Positions 32,131 to 39,678 of a DNA stretch of 40,223 nt are shown one piece after another (position 1 is the first letter of the stretch; each line of letters starts with the position of its first letter). The notes beneath the pieces are model-generated. The model searched no databases. It saw nothing but the letters and a program-made list of their open reading frames with translations, and was not told where the DNA came from. The position numbers and the translations under genes were made by a program. Source of the DNA: DATILI01 sp035476635 (GTDB lineage: Bacteria > Pseudomonadota > Gammaproteobacteria > Burkholderiales > Burkholderiaceae_C); NCBI GenBank assembly GCA_035476635.1, contig DATILI010000332.1, positions 1 to 40,223 on the forward strand. The letters are read 5' to 3'.

Positions 32131-33889
32131 GCGGGGCTGTCATCCCGGACTCGATCCGGGATCCACGGCGGCCCGCAGCAACAGGATTTGCATTGCACAC
32201 GATCAGCAACTGCGCCACGTAGTACGTCGCCAGCACCCAGAACTGCGCCATCGGCAGCGGCAAGGCGAACTTGTTGGTGGCCAGCAGCGAGTCGCTGAGC
32301 ATGAAGAAGGCGGCGCCCACCGCGACCAGCACCGACGCCTTGTCGCGCAGCACCACTGCCCGGCCGATGGCCTGCGCCGCCATGAGGGCGATCACCACGA
32401 CGTATGCCGCGACGGCGATCTTCAGCACCGGGTTCAGCCCATCGAACAGGAAGGCATACATCGCCGCGCCCAGGCCCATGGTGATGATCAGTGCGCGCCG
32501 GCTGGGAAACCATGCCTGTCCCTGTTTGAACAGCGCGATGTAGAACAGGTGGGCGATGAGGAACGAGACCAGGCCCGGGATGAAGAACCCCGGGAACATC
32601 AGGAAGCAATCGCCCGCCAGCGAGAACGCCAAAGCGGCCATCAGCAGCGCGTCGAATCGCGTCGGCATGCGGCGCAGGTGCAGCGGGTCGGCGACATAGA
32701 AAATCGCCAGCATCATCACCAGGGGTTTGAACACCACATGCCACTGCGCCAGGCCCTCGGCACCGGTGGCCGTGGCCAGCGCCGCGGCTTCGATGAGCAG
32801 CGCCTCCAGGATCGACAGGCGTCCCTGCAGCACCGCGCCCACCGCCCACAAGCCCGCGGCCAGCGCCGCCAGCCAGACGGCCGATCGTGACACGGGCATG
32901 GCATCGGCGTGCCAAAGGAACAGCGCCACCCCGTGCAACAGCATCAGGAACTGAATGCCGCCGAACCACGCCGCGGCACGGGTCACGGGCGGGTGATAGC
33001 GCTCCAGTCTGGCGACGTCGAACGGCGCACGTGGGAAACGCGCCGCCACGTCGGCCGGCCGCCAACCGGGCGCCTTGAACCAGACACGCAACTTGTCCAG
33101 CCAATTGCGCGCATGCCACGAGTCCTTCGCCAGCGACCAGTAGACCTCGGCATTCGACCAGAGCGGGTCCCAGCTGTTCAGCGGACTGCGCGTGCCGTAG
33201 ACGCACTTCTCGCCTTCTTCCTGGAAACTGCCGAAGATGCGATCCCAGATGATCAGCACGCCGCCGTAGTTGCGATCGAGGTAGCCGTCATTCACGGCAT
33301 GGTGCACCCGGTGATTGGACGGCGAGCAGAACCAGCGGTCGAACCAGCCGAGCTTGGGCACATGCTCCGTGTGCACCCAGAACTGGTACAGCAAGTCGAC
33401 GAGCGCCACCACGCCGAACACCAGCGGCGGCACGCCCGCCAGCGCCATGGGCAGGTAGAACACCCAGCCGAGCAGGGCGCCGGAGCTGGTCTGCCGCAGC
33501 GCCGTCGACAGGTTGTAGTCCTGACTTTGGTGGTGCACCACGTGCGCGGCCCAGAAGACGGCGCACTCGTGCCCGGCGCGGTGCAGCCAGTAGTAGCACA
33601 AGTCGTAGAACAGCAAGGCGAGCACCCAGCCGTACCAGGTGGTCCAGAACTCGCGCGCCGCCTCGAGCGGCACCAGCGACACCGAGGCGTAGACCGCCGT
33701 GTAGATGCCCACGCGAAACAGGCGGCTGAACACCTTGGTGATCTCGCTGAGCATGCCCAGGCTGATGCTGTTGACGGCGTCGTTCAGCCGGTAGGTGTTG
33801 CGCTTCTTCGCCCAGCCCCAGGCAAACTCGGCCGCGATGAGAAGCAGAAAAACCGGCGTGGCGAGAACGATGATTTGCGACGGGCTCAT
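32114..33889 (-). CDS. Alkylglycerol-monooxygenase-like hydroxylase fused to a TMEM86/YhhN lysoplasmalogenase-like domain
   Basis: 591 residues, integral membrane. Residues 1-300 are a fatty-acid-hydroxylase (di-iron) domain with the histidine boxes HRAGH (103-107), HVVHH (116-120) and NHRVHH (192-197), plus WVHTE (171-175) and DRNYGGVLIIWDRIFGSF (205-222), a combination typical of alkylglycerol monooxygenase (TMEM195/AGMO). Residues about 310-570 are a multi-helix YhhN/TMEM86 domain with KPLVMML, AGDCFLMFPGFF (Asp427), LIAHLFYIALF and FMLSDSLLATNKF (Asp533). AGMO cleaves O-alkyl glycerol ethers and TMEM86 hydrolyses lysoplasmalogens, so an ether-lipid role is inferred. ATG at 33889 is used because GGGAG lies 10 nt upstream; an ATG three codons earlier is too close to it. 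The last ~20 codons run through a REP-like element. Confidence 0.88.
   Translation of the reverse strand: MSPSQIIVLATPVFLLLIAAEFAWGWAKKRNTYRLNDAVNSISLGMLSEITKVFSRLFRVGIYTAVYASVSLVPLEAAREFWTTWYGWVLALLFYDLCYYWLHRAGHECAVFWAAHVVHHQSQDYNLSTALRQTSSGALLGWVFYLPMALAGVPPLVFGVVALVDLLYQFWVHTEHVPKLGWFDRWFCSPSNHRVHHAVNDGYLDRNYGGVLIIWDRIFGSFQEEGEKCVYGTRSPLNSWDPLWSNAEVYWSLAKDSWHARNWLDKLRVWFKAPGWRPADVAARFPRAPFDVARLERYHPPVTRAAAWFGGIQFLMLLHGVALFLWHADAMPVSRSAVWLAALAAGLWAVGAVLQGRLSILEALLIEAAALATATGAEGLAQWHVVFKPLVMMLAIFYVADPLHLRRMPTRFDALLMAALAFSLAGDCFLMFPGFFIPGLVSFLIAHLFYIALFKQGQAWFPSRRALIITMGLGAAMYAFLFDGLNPVLKIAVAAYVVVIALMAAQAIGRAVVLRDKASVLVAVGAAFFMLSDSLLATNKFALPLPMAQFWVLATYYVAQLLIVCNANPVAAGRRGSRIESGMTAPLTARG
32139..32168. 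repeat. REP-like palindrome at the 3' end of the fusion gene
   Basis: ATCCCGGA (32142-32149), loop CTCGA, TCCGGGAT (32155-32162) form a perfect 8-bp stem, flanked by GTC and CCACGG. The GTCATCCCGGACT..GATCCGGGATCC sequence is of a type often dispersed in proteobacterial genomes. A related copy is at 3537-3558 (18 of 22 matches). It lies between the 3' ends of two convergent genes but inside the reading frame of one, encoding GSRIESGM. Confidence 0.65.
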
Positions 33890-33908
33890 GAAGCCCATTC
33901 TCCCGCGC

Positions 33909-35105
33909 TCAGGTCAAAGCGCCTCTGGCGTCAACCCTGATGATGCTTTCCACCGTGCCTTTGCGCAGCCCGCCGGTCACCCCGATCATGTGGTCGTGCA
34001 GGTTCACCGTCGGGTCGCAGTGACCCGGGATCAGCCACAGCATGCGCCCGATGGCCGGCACGCGCAGGCTGGCCCCGGCCGGCCGCAGGATACCGTGCTC
34101 GTCGCCGCCGTTGGCATACTCCAGCTCGCTTTCCGGATCGAACGCGTGCACCTTGGGCAGGCCCGAGTCGATGGCATGGCTCTTGTGCCCGGCGTCGCAC
34201 ACGGCGTGGTCTCCCCTCGAACTGATGACCTGGGTCTTGACGAACAACGCGTGCTCGAAATTCGGCTGCGCCGGGTCGCGCTCGTTGGCGGCGTAGTCGG
34301 CGTCCATGAACAGGAACGAGCCCGATTGCAGTTCGCCGTAGATGCCGCTGGCCGCCTCGCAGACCATGCTGCCGGTGCCCGCGCCGGTGACCAGGTCGAC
34401 CGGAATGCCCTCGGCTTCGATCAGCTTGCGCGTGTATTTCACGTCGTCCACCGCGATGGCGATGGCCTCACGCCGCTGCTGGGCGCCTCGCACATGCTGC
34501 GCCTTGCCGTGATAGGCCTGCAGGCCGGCAAAACGCAGTGCGGGGTGCTTGCGGATCTCGTGCGCCAGCGGCACGGCGGCCTGCCCCGGCGCCACGCCGC
34601 AGCGGCCCTGGCCGACGTCGATCTCCACGAACACGTCGATCACGGCCGAAGCGCCGTGCTGGCCGCGTGCCTCGTTCATGGCCAGCGCCAGCCGGGTCAC
34701 CCCTTCGATGCTGTCCACGGCGATCGCCAGCCGCCCGTTCTCGGCCGCGACCCGGTGCGCCAGCGCGGCGACGCGTGCCAGCTTGTGCGCGGCGATCACT
34801 TCGTTGCTGATGTAGATGTCGCGGATGCCGCCCGCCACCAGGGCCTCGGCCTCCGCCGTTTTTTGCACGCACACGCCCACCGCGCCGGCTTGGAGTTGCA
34901 TCTGCGCCAATGCCGCGCTCTTGTGCGTCTTGGCATGCGGGCGCCAGCGAATGTCGTGTTTGCGCGCGAAATCGGCCATGCGCGCCAGGTTGCGCTTCAT
35001 CGCGTCCAGATCGATCACCAGGGCGGGCGTGTCGATCGCGTTGACGTTCTGCCCAACCAAGTGGGCCAGAGATTCAGAAGCTGGTGTTTTCGTCGGCGGC
35101 TTCAT
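33909..35105 (-). CDS. D-threonine aldolase / 3-hydroxy-D-aspartate aldolase family PLP enzyme
   Basis: 398 residues. The N-terminal alanine-racemase-like barrel carries the PLP lysine in RWRPHAKTHKS. VEIDVGQGRCGV and GLQAYHGKAQHVRG follow, then the glycine-rich phosphate loop VTGAGTGSM. The C-terminal metal-binding His and Asp are in LIPGHCDPTVNLHD (H-C-D), as in D-threonine aldolases. Such enzymes split D-beta-hydroxy amino acids into glycine and an aldehyde, with PLP and a divalent metal; the exact substrate is open. It starts 32 nt inside the 3' end of the phosphatase gene and ends 19 nt before the fusion gene, all on the same strand, so the three look like an operon. Confidence 0.9.
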   Translation of the reverse strand: MKPPTKTPASESLAHLVGQNVNAIDTPALVIDLDAMKRNLARMADFARKHDIRWRPHAKTHKSAALAQMQLQAGAVGVCVQKTAEAEALVAGGIRDIYISNEVIAAHKLARVAALAHRVAAENGRLAIAVDSIEGVTRLALAMNEARGQHGASAVIDVFVEIDVGQGRCGVAPGQAAVPLAHEIRKHPALRFAGLQAYHGKAQHVRGAQQRREAIAIAVDDVKYTRKLIEAEGIPVDLVTGAGTGSMVCEAASGIYGELQSGSFLFMDADYAANERDPAQPNFEHALFVKTQVISSRGDHAVCDAGHKSHAIDSGLPKVHAFDPESELEYANGGDEHGILRPAGASLRVPAIGRMLWLIPGHCDPTVNLHDHMIGVTGGLRKGTVESIIRVDARGALT

Positions 35106-35718
35106 GGTCCAGGTGCTGAGTGTCGGACCAGCCTACCAGAGTGAAGCCATCGGGCGTCCACAACAGTCGATTGATGGCGCCGTTGGGCAGTTCCCAGGTG
35201 CGCGGCGAGTTCACTTCCTGGCCGGTCGCCACGCGATAAAGCGTGTCCAGCACGCCGCCGTGAGCCACGACTACGATCTGCTCGCCCGGATGCCGGGCCG
35301 CCAGTTCATGCATGGTGCGCGTGACCCGTTCGCGCAACTGCAGCAACGACTCGCCGCCTTCGGGCGGTTCCCATTCCGGGATGCGCTTGCGCCAGTTGTG
35401 CGCATGGTCCGGCCAGGTCTGGTGGATCTCGTCGAACGTCTTGCCTTCGAAGATGCCAAAGCTGCGTTCGCGCAGGCCTTCTTCCGGAACCACCGGGATG
35501 CCGGTCACCTCGGCAATGGATTGCGCGGTTTGATGCGCCCGGCCCAGATCGCTGGAGTACACCGCCGTGATCTCCTCGCCGGCCAGCGCCTCGCCGACCC
35601 GGCGCGCCTGCCAGCGGCCGGTGTCGTTCAACCCAATGTCCAATTGCCCCTGAATGCGCGCATCCACGTTCCAGGCGGTCTCGCCATGGCGCACGGCAAT
35701 GATTCGGGTGGCTTCCAT
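35074..35718 (-). CDS. Histidine phosphatase family protein (GpmB/CobC-like)
   Basis: 214 residues. The catalytic RHGET (AVRHGETAWN) is at the N-terminus, with AVYSSDLGRAHQTAQSI, the acid-base region EEGLRERSFGIFEGK and the second histidine in IVVVAHGGVLDTL. The family covers phosphoglycerate-mutase-like phosphatases of small metabolites, and the substrate cannot be assigned. The last 32 nt overlap the start of the aldolase gene, suggesting coupled translation. Confidence 0.92.
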   Translation of the reverse strand: MEATRIIAVRHGETAWNVDARIQGQLDIGLNDTGRWQARRVGEALAGEEITAVYSSDLGRAHQTAQSIAEVTGIPVVPEEGLRERSFGIFEGKTFDEIHQTWPDHAHNWRKRIPEWEPPEGGESLLQLRERVTRTMHELAARHPGEQIVVVAHGGVLDTLYRVATGQEVNSPRTWELPNGAINRLLWTPDGFTLVGWSDTQHLDHEAADENTSF

Positions 35719-35774
35719 TCGGCTTCATTTTATGAGGCAAGCCAACCGTGGCAAGCCGCAACGGTAGCGAGATG

Positions 35775-36374
35775 TTAGCGGCCGACCTGGATATTCACGA
35801 TCCTCGGGCCTGGCGGCGGGGTGGGGAAACCCTGCATAGCGGCCTCGAACAGGGCGGGGAACACCGCGGCGCTGTCCATCCAGGGCCCGGCGTTGCTGGC
35901 GCGCGTTTCGTAAACAACGCGGTTTGACGCCAATTCCCGGATGATGACGGCAACATCGCGTTGATACCAGGGTGATTCCATCCGCGGGAAGGGGCCGCCC
36001 AATCCGATGCCGACACCGCGGTGGTGGTAGCCGAATCCAAAGCCGCCCCAGCCCCAGCCGTCCCAGGGATGGGCCCAGGGTGACAGCACCCGCTGCATCT
36101 GGCCGCTGATTTGTACGCTGTAGCGCGGATTGGCATCGTCGCGGCGTAGGCCCGCCTTGTGCAAAGCCGCATCCGCCGCGACTTCGAGCTGGGCCTGACC
36201 GGGCGCTTGCTGCGACGGCAGGCGCTCGAAACGGTAGGTGGGCGGTGCCGGCAGAGCCGTGAGCTGGCTGAACGACTGAACCTGGTTGTCGAGCAGGTAA
36301 CCCGCAGCGCAGCCTGACAGCGTCGCCATGGCAATCAACATGAGGGCTAGCAGCCGTAGGATCGATCGCTCCAT
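35775..36374 (-). CDS. DUF4136 lipoprotein
   Basis: 199 residues. The signal peptide MERSILRLLALMLIAMATLS ends in the lipobox LSGC (Cys22). The mature part begins AAGYLLDNQVQSFSQL and includes TYRFERLPSQQ, DAALHKAGLRRDDANPRYSV, a Gly/Trp/His-rich stretch (HPWDGWGWGGFGFGYHHRGV), and VIIRELASNRVVYETRASN. This matches the DUF4136 family of outer-membrane lipoproteins of unknown function. The start is set by GGAGAG about 9 nt upstream; longer frames run into ttcA. It lies 32 nt after ttcA on the same strand. Confidence 0.88.
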   Translation of the reverse strand: MERSILRLLALMLIAMATLSGCAAGYLLDNQVQSFSQLTALPAPPTYRFERLPSQQAPGQAQLEVAADAALHKAGLRRDDANPRYSVQISGQMQRVLSPWAHPWDGWGWGGFGFGYHHRGVGIGLGGPFPRMESPWYQRDVAVIIRELASNRVVYETRASNAGPWMDSAAVFPALFEAAMQGFPTPPPGPRIVNIQVGR

Positions 36375-36406
36375 CGGAAAGCTCTCCAGGGGAAGGCCAG
36401 GCGCCT

Positions 36407-37327
36407 TCAGAACTTGATGACTTGCAGGCCCGGCAGGGAAGCGGCGGTGGGGAACTCCGGTGGGTCGAAGGCCTTGTCGCCGTCTTCGCTGGCCACGCCA
36501 GTCACAGTGAGACCTTTGAAGCCGTAGAGTGTTCCGTCGGCCAGGTGCGAAGGGACGACATTTTGTAAAGCCGTGAACATGGTGTCGACCCGGCCCGGGT
36601 GCTTGCGGTCCCACTCGCGCAGCATGGCCGCCACCTGCTTGCGCTGCAGGTTTTCCTGGCTGCCGCACAGCGTGCACGGAATGATGGGGAACTGGCGGTG
36701 CTCGGCCCAGCGCACCAAATCCTTTTCAGGGACATAAGCCAGAGGACGAATCACGATGTGCCGGCCGTCGTCGCTCACCAGCTTGGGCGGCATGCCTTTC
36801 AACTTGCCGCCGAAGAACATGTTGAGGAAGAACGTCTGCAGCATGTCGTCGCGGTGGTGCCCGAGCGCGATCTTGGTGGCGCCCAGCTCATCGGCCACGC
36901 GGTACAGGATGCCACGGCGCAGCCGCGAGCACAGGCTGCACATGGTCTTGCCTTCGGGGATCTTGTCCTTGACGATCGAGTAGGTGTCCTGGTTCTCGAT
37001 ATGGAACGGCACGCCGGTCTTGGCCAGGTACTCGGGCAGCACATGTTCGGGAAAGCCGGGCTGCTTCTGGTCGAGGTTCACCGCGATCAGTTCAAAATCC
37101 ACCGGCGCGCGCTGCCGCATCTTCTGCAGGATGTCCAGCATGCCGTAGCTGTCCTTGCCGCCGGACAGGCACACCATGACGCGGTCGCCTTCCTCGATCA
37201 TGTTGTAGTCGGCAATCGCCTGCCCCATCAGGCGGCACAGGCGTTTCTCGAGCTTGTGCGTTTCGCGCTCGATCTTGCGCTCCCGGTCGAGGGGAATGAC
37301 TTCGTTATCTGTCCAGACGGCACTCAT
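36407..37327 (-). CDS. ttcA: tRNA 2-thiocytidine(32) synthetase TtcA
   Basis: 306 residues. The PP-loop ATPase motif is MVCLSGGKDSYGMLDIL. The two CxxC motifs that hold the [4Fe-4S] cluster are CSLCSRLRRGILY and CTLCGSQENLQRK, and GHHRDDMLQTFFLNMFFGG lies between them. It thiolates C32 in tRNA anticodon loops. The start MSAVWTDNEVIPLDRERKIE is used; a 12-codon longer frame has no family likeness. The Shine-Dalgarno is poor. Confidence 0.97.
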   Translation of the reverse strand: MSAVWTDNEVIPLDRERKIERETHKLEKRLCRLMGQAIADYNMIEEGDRVMVCLSGGKDSYGMLDILQKMRQRAPVDFELIAVNLDQKQPGFPEHVLPEYLAKTGVPFHIENQDTYSIVKDKIPEGKTMCSLCSRLRRGILYRVADELGATKIALGHHRDDMLQTFFLNMFFGGKLKGMPPKLVSDDGRHIVIRPLAYVPEKDLVRWAEHRQFPIIPCTLCGSQENLQRKQVAAMLREWDRKHPGRVDTMFTALQNVVPSHLADGTLYGFKGLTVTGVASEDGDKAFDPPEFPTAASLPGLQVIKF

Positions 37328-37375
37328 GGGGGAGATTGTCGCACCGGCCCTGTACCTCTCCAAAGCGCGGGATTT

Positions 37376-38290
37376 CTATGCGTGTTCAGCGACTGCTGGA
37401 CTCAGTGACTCGCGCAAAAAGTCGATGAGCAACCTGACTCGGGTCGGGATCCGGTCCCGGCTCGGAAAGACGGCTGAGATCGGGCGATCGTTCGCCTCGT
37501 TCCAGGCCGGCAGTATGCGGATCAAATCGCCCTTGGCCAGGTCGGAGTGCACCGCATAGTCAGGCAGCAGGCCCACCCCGGTGCCGCAGCGAACGAACTC
37601 CCGGGCGGCAATGCCGGAATGGGTCTTCACGGTGCCATGAATGCCAACCGTCAGGCGCTGCGCTGTTTTCTGATGCACAAGATGAAGTTTCTCGGGATGA
37701 GGCAACTGGGTAATGGTGACCCAGGGCACCTTGGACAGTTCCTCAGGCTTGGTGATCTTGCCGTGGCGCTGCACGAACGAAGGCGCTGCACACAGCAGCA
37801 TGGAGCAGTTGCCAAGCTGGGTGGCAAAGAGGCCCGTGTCCGGCAGGCGCCCCACGCGCACCGCGAGGTCAAACCGTTCTTCGATGACATGCGATATCGA
37901 GTCCTCGAGGACCAAGTCGAACGACACGTCGGGGTGCACGTCCTTGAATCGGGACAGCGCCGCGATCAGGAAACTTACGCCGACGTTGTAGGACGAGGTG
38001 AGGCGGATCGTCCCACTGACGCTGACGCGCCTGGATTCGACCGTCGTGAACGCATCCTCGCCGGCGGCAACCATGCGCCTGCAGTTCTCGTAAAACGCAA
38101 TTCCCTCCTGGGTCAGTGAAAGCGCGCGCGTGCTGCGCGTAAGCAGTTGCGCGCCGATGCGCTTTTCGAGTGCGGCCACATGCGCGCTCACGATCGACTT
38201 CCCAAGACCCAAGGTGGTCGCCGCTTTGGAAAACGAGCCGTGCTCCACGACTTCGGCGAACACCGCCATCCGATACAGCTCTTTGATCAT
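37376..38290 (-). CDS. LysR-family transcriptional regulator
   Basis: 304 residues. A winged helix-turn-helix at 1-60 (FAEVVEHGSFSKAATTLGLG, IVSAHVAALEKRIGAQLL, RSTRALSLTQEG) is followed by a type 2 periplasmic-binding-fold effector domain (GTIRLTSSYNVGVSFLIAAL ... DLAVRVGRLPDTGL). The start follows AGGAG with good spacing. It is divergent from a CoA-transferase/SDR pair with an inverted repeat between them, so it most likely controls that pair and itself. Effector unknown. Confidence 0.94.
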   Translation of the reverse strand: MIKELYRMAVFAEVVEHGSFSKAATTLGLGKSIVSAHVAALEKRIGAQLLTRSTRALSLTQEGIAFYENCRRMVAAGEDAFTTVESRRVSVSGTIRLTSSYNVGVSFLIAALSRFKDVHPDVSFDLVLEDSISHVIEERFDLAVRVGRLPDTGLFATQLGNCSMLLCAAPSFVQRHGKITKPEELSKVPWVTITQLPHPEKLHLVHQKTAQRLTVGIHGTVKTHSGIAAREFVRCGTGVGLLPDYAVHSDLAKGDLIRILPAWNEANDRPISAVFPSRDRIPTRVRLLIDFLRESLSPAVAEHA

Positions 38291-38355
38291 TCGGTTCGTC
38301 TCCTGCTTGGCGGATTGTCCAGTTTAACCGCACGTTGAATCCATAAATCGGGGGC

Positions 38356-38376
38356 TAGTCCGTTTTTGACGGGCTA
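38356..38376. promoter_or_regulatory. Candidate LysR-type operator
   Basis: TAGTCCGT (38356-38363) and ACGGGCTA (38369-38376) form an inverted repeat with one mismatch and a TTTTG spacer, in the 166-bp region between the LysR gene and the CoA-transferase gene. Size and symmetry suit a LysR-type binding site. A TTGACG at 38366 could be a -35 for the plus-strand unit, but no matching -10 is seen. Confidence 0.5.
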
Positions 38377-38456
38377 ACTACTATTCGACCACGCCAAACG
38401 AAACAGCGTCACCCCAACGAACTGCAAGGCGGGGGTGAACCAAGATGGAGACAAGA

Positions 38457-39665
38457 ATGAGTGGACCTTTAGCCGGCATTCGCATCATCGACATGACGAC
38501 GATGCTGTCAGGCCCCTGGGCGGCGATGATCCTGGCGGACCAGGGCGCGGACGTGATCAAGGTCGAGGTTCCCGAAGCCGGCGACCACGTGCGCTCGCTC
38601 GGCAACCAACGCGCCGGCATGTCGGCGATGTTCCTGAACATCAATCGCAACAAGCGCTCGGTGAGCGTGGATGTGAAGAACCCGCAAGGCCGCCAGATCG
38701 TACTGGACCTGGCCAAGGGTGCGGATGTTTTCATGCAGAACTTCCGCCCGGGCGTCGTGGACCGGCTCGGCGTGGGCGAGGCCGACATCCGCGCTGTCGC
38801 GCCAAACATCATCTATGCATCCATCAGCGGCTTCGGCGATGTCGGCCCCTGGGTCGGCAAGCCGGTGTACGACCCCGTCATCCAGGCCATCTCGGGTCTC
38901 ACCACGGTGCAGGCCGGCTCCGACGGAGAGCGGCCGCGCCTGATTCGCACCGTGCTGCCGGACAAGCTCGCGGCCGTGACGGTGGCGCAGTCGCTGTCGG
39001 CTGCGCTGGTCTCGCGGCAGCGCACGGGTGAAGGGCAGCACGTCCGCATCTCGATGCTCGACTCCGTGCTTTATTTCCTGTGGGCTTCGGACATGGGTGC
39101 GCAGACCTACCCGGACAAGCCGATGACAAACCAGGAAGCCGCCAGCTTCATCGACCTGATCTATGAAACCAAGGACGGCCACATGACGGTGGCCGTCATG
39201 AGCAACAAGGAATGGGTCGGCCTGACCAAGGCGCTCGACAAGCCCGAATGGCTTGCCGACGAGCGTTTCGCCACGCCCAAGGCACGCGACAGCCACGTGA
39301 ACGAGCGGCTCATCATGACGCAAGAGGTGCTGAAAACGCGCACCACTGCCGAATGGATGGCGTGTCTGGAAGCGCATGACGTGCCATGTGCGCCGGCACT
39401 CACGCGCAGCGAAGTGATCCGCCATCCGCAGGTGCTGGCGTCGGAAGCGATCGTCGAAGTCGATCACCCCGCCGCAGGCCGCCTGCGCCAGGCCCGCTCA
39501 CCCGCGCGATTCGAGCGCACGCCCTCCGAGATTCGGCGCGGCGCGCCGTTGCTCGGGGAACACAACGACGAGATACTGGCAGAGCTGGGCTACTCCGAAT
39601 CCATGCGCAATGAACTGCGCGCGGGCCGCATCATCGGCAGCGAGTTTCTGCGCAACAAAGGCTGA
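38457..39665 (+). CDS. CaiB/BaiF (family III) CoA-transferase
   Basis: 402 residues. The family start MSGPLAGIRIIDMTTMLSGP is followed by AAMILADQGADVIKVEVPEA, NRNKRSVSVDVKNPQGRQIV, NFRPGVVDRLGV, YASISGFGDVGPWVGKPVYD (the catalytic Asp is expected in this last block) and GEGQHVRISMLDSVL. These enzymes move CoA between acyl groups, for example in degradation of organic acids; the substrate here is unknown. ATG at 38457 is preferred to the one four codons earlier because GGAG lies 6 nt upstream. The SDR gene follows after 13 nt. Confidence 0.95.
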   Translation: MSGPLAGIRIIDMTTMLSGPWAAMILADQGADVIKVEVPEAGDHVRSLGNQRAGMSAMFLNINRNKRSVSVDVKNPQGRQIVLDLAKGADVFMQNFRPGVVDRLGVGEADIRAVAPNIIYASISGFGDVGPWVGKPVYDPVIQAISGLTTVQAGSDGERPRLIRTVLPDKLAAVTVAQSLSAALVSRQRTGEGQHVRISMLDSVLYFLWASDMGAQTYPDKPMTNQEAASFIDLIYETKDGHMTVAVMSNKEWVGLTKALDKPEWLADERFATPKARDSHVNERLIMTQEVLKTRTTAEWMACLEAHDVPCAPALTRSEVIRHPQVLASEAIVEVDHPAAGRLRQARSPARFERTPSEIRRGAPLLGEHNDEILAELGYSESMRNELRAGRIIGSEFLRNKG

Positions 39666-39678
39666 AAAAGGAAGTTAT

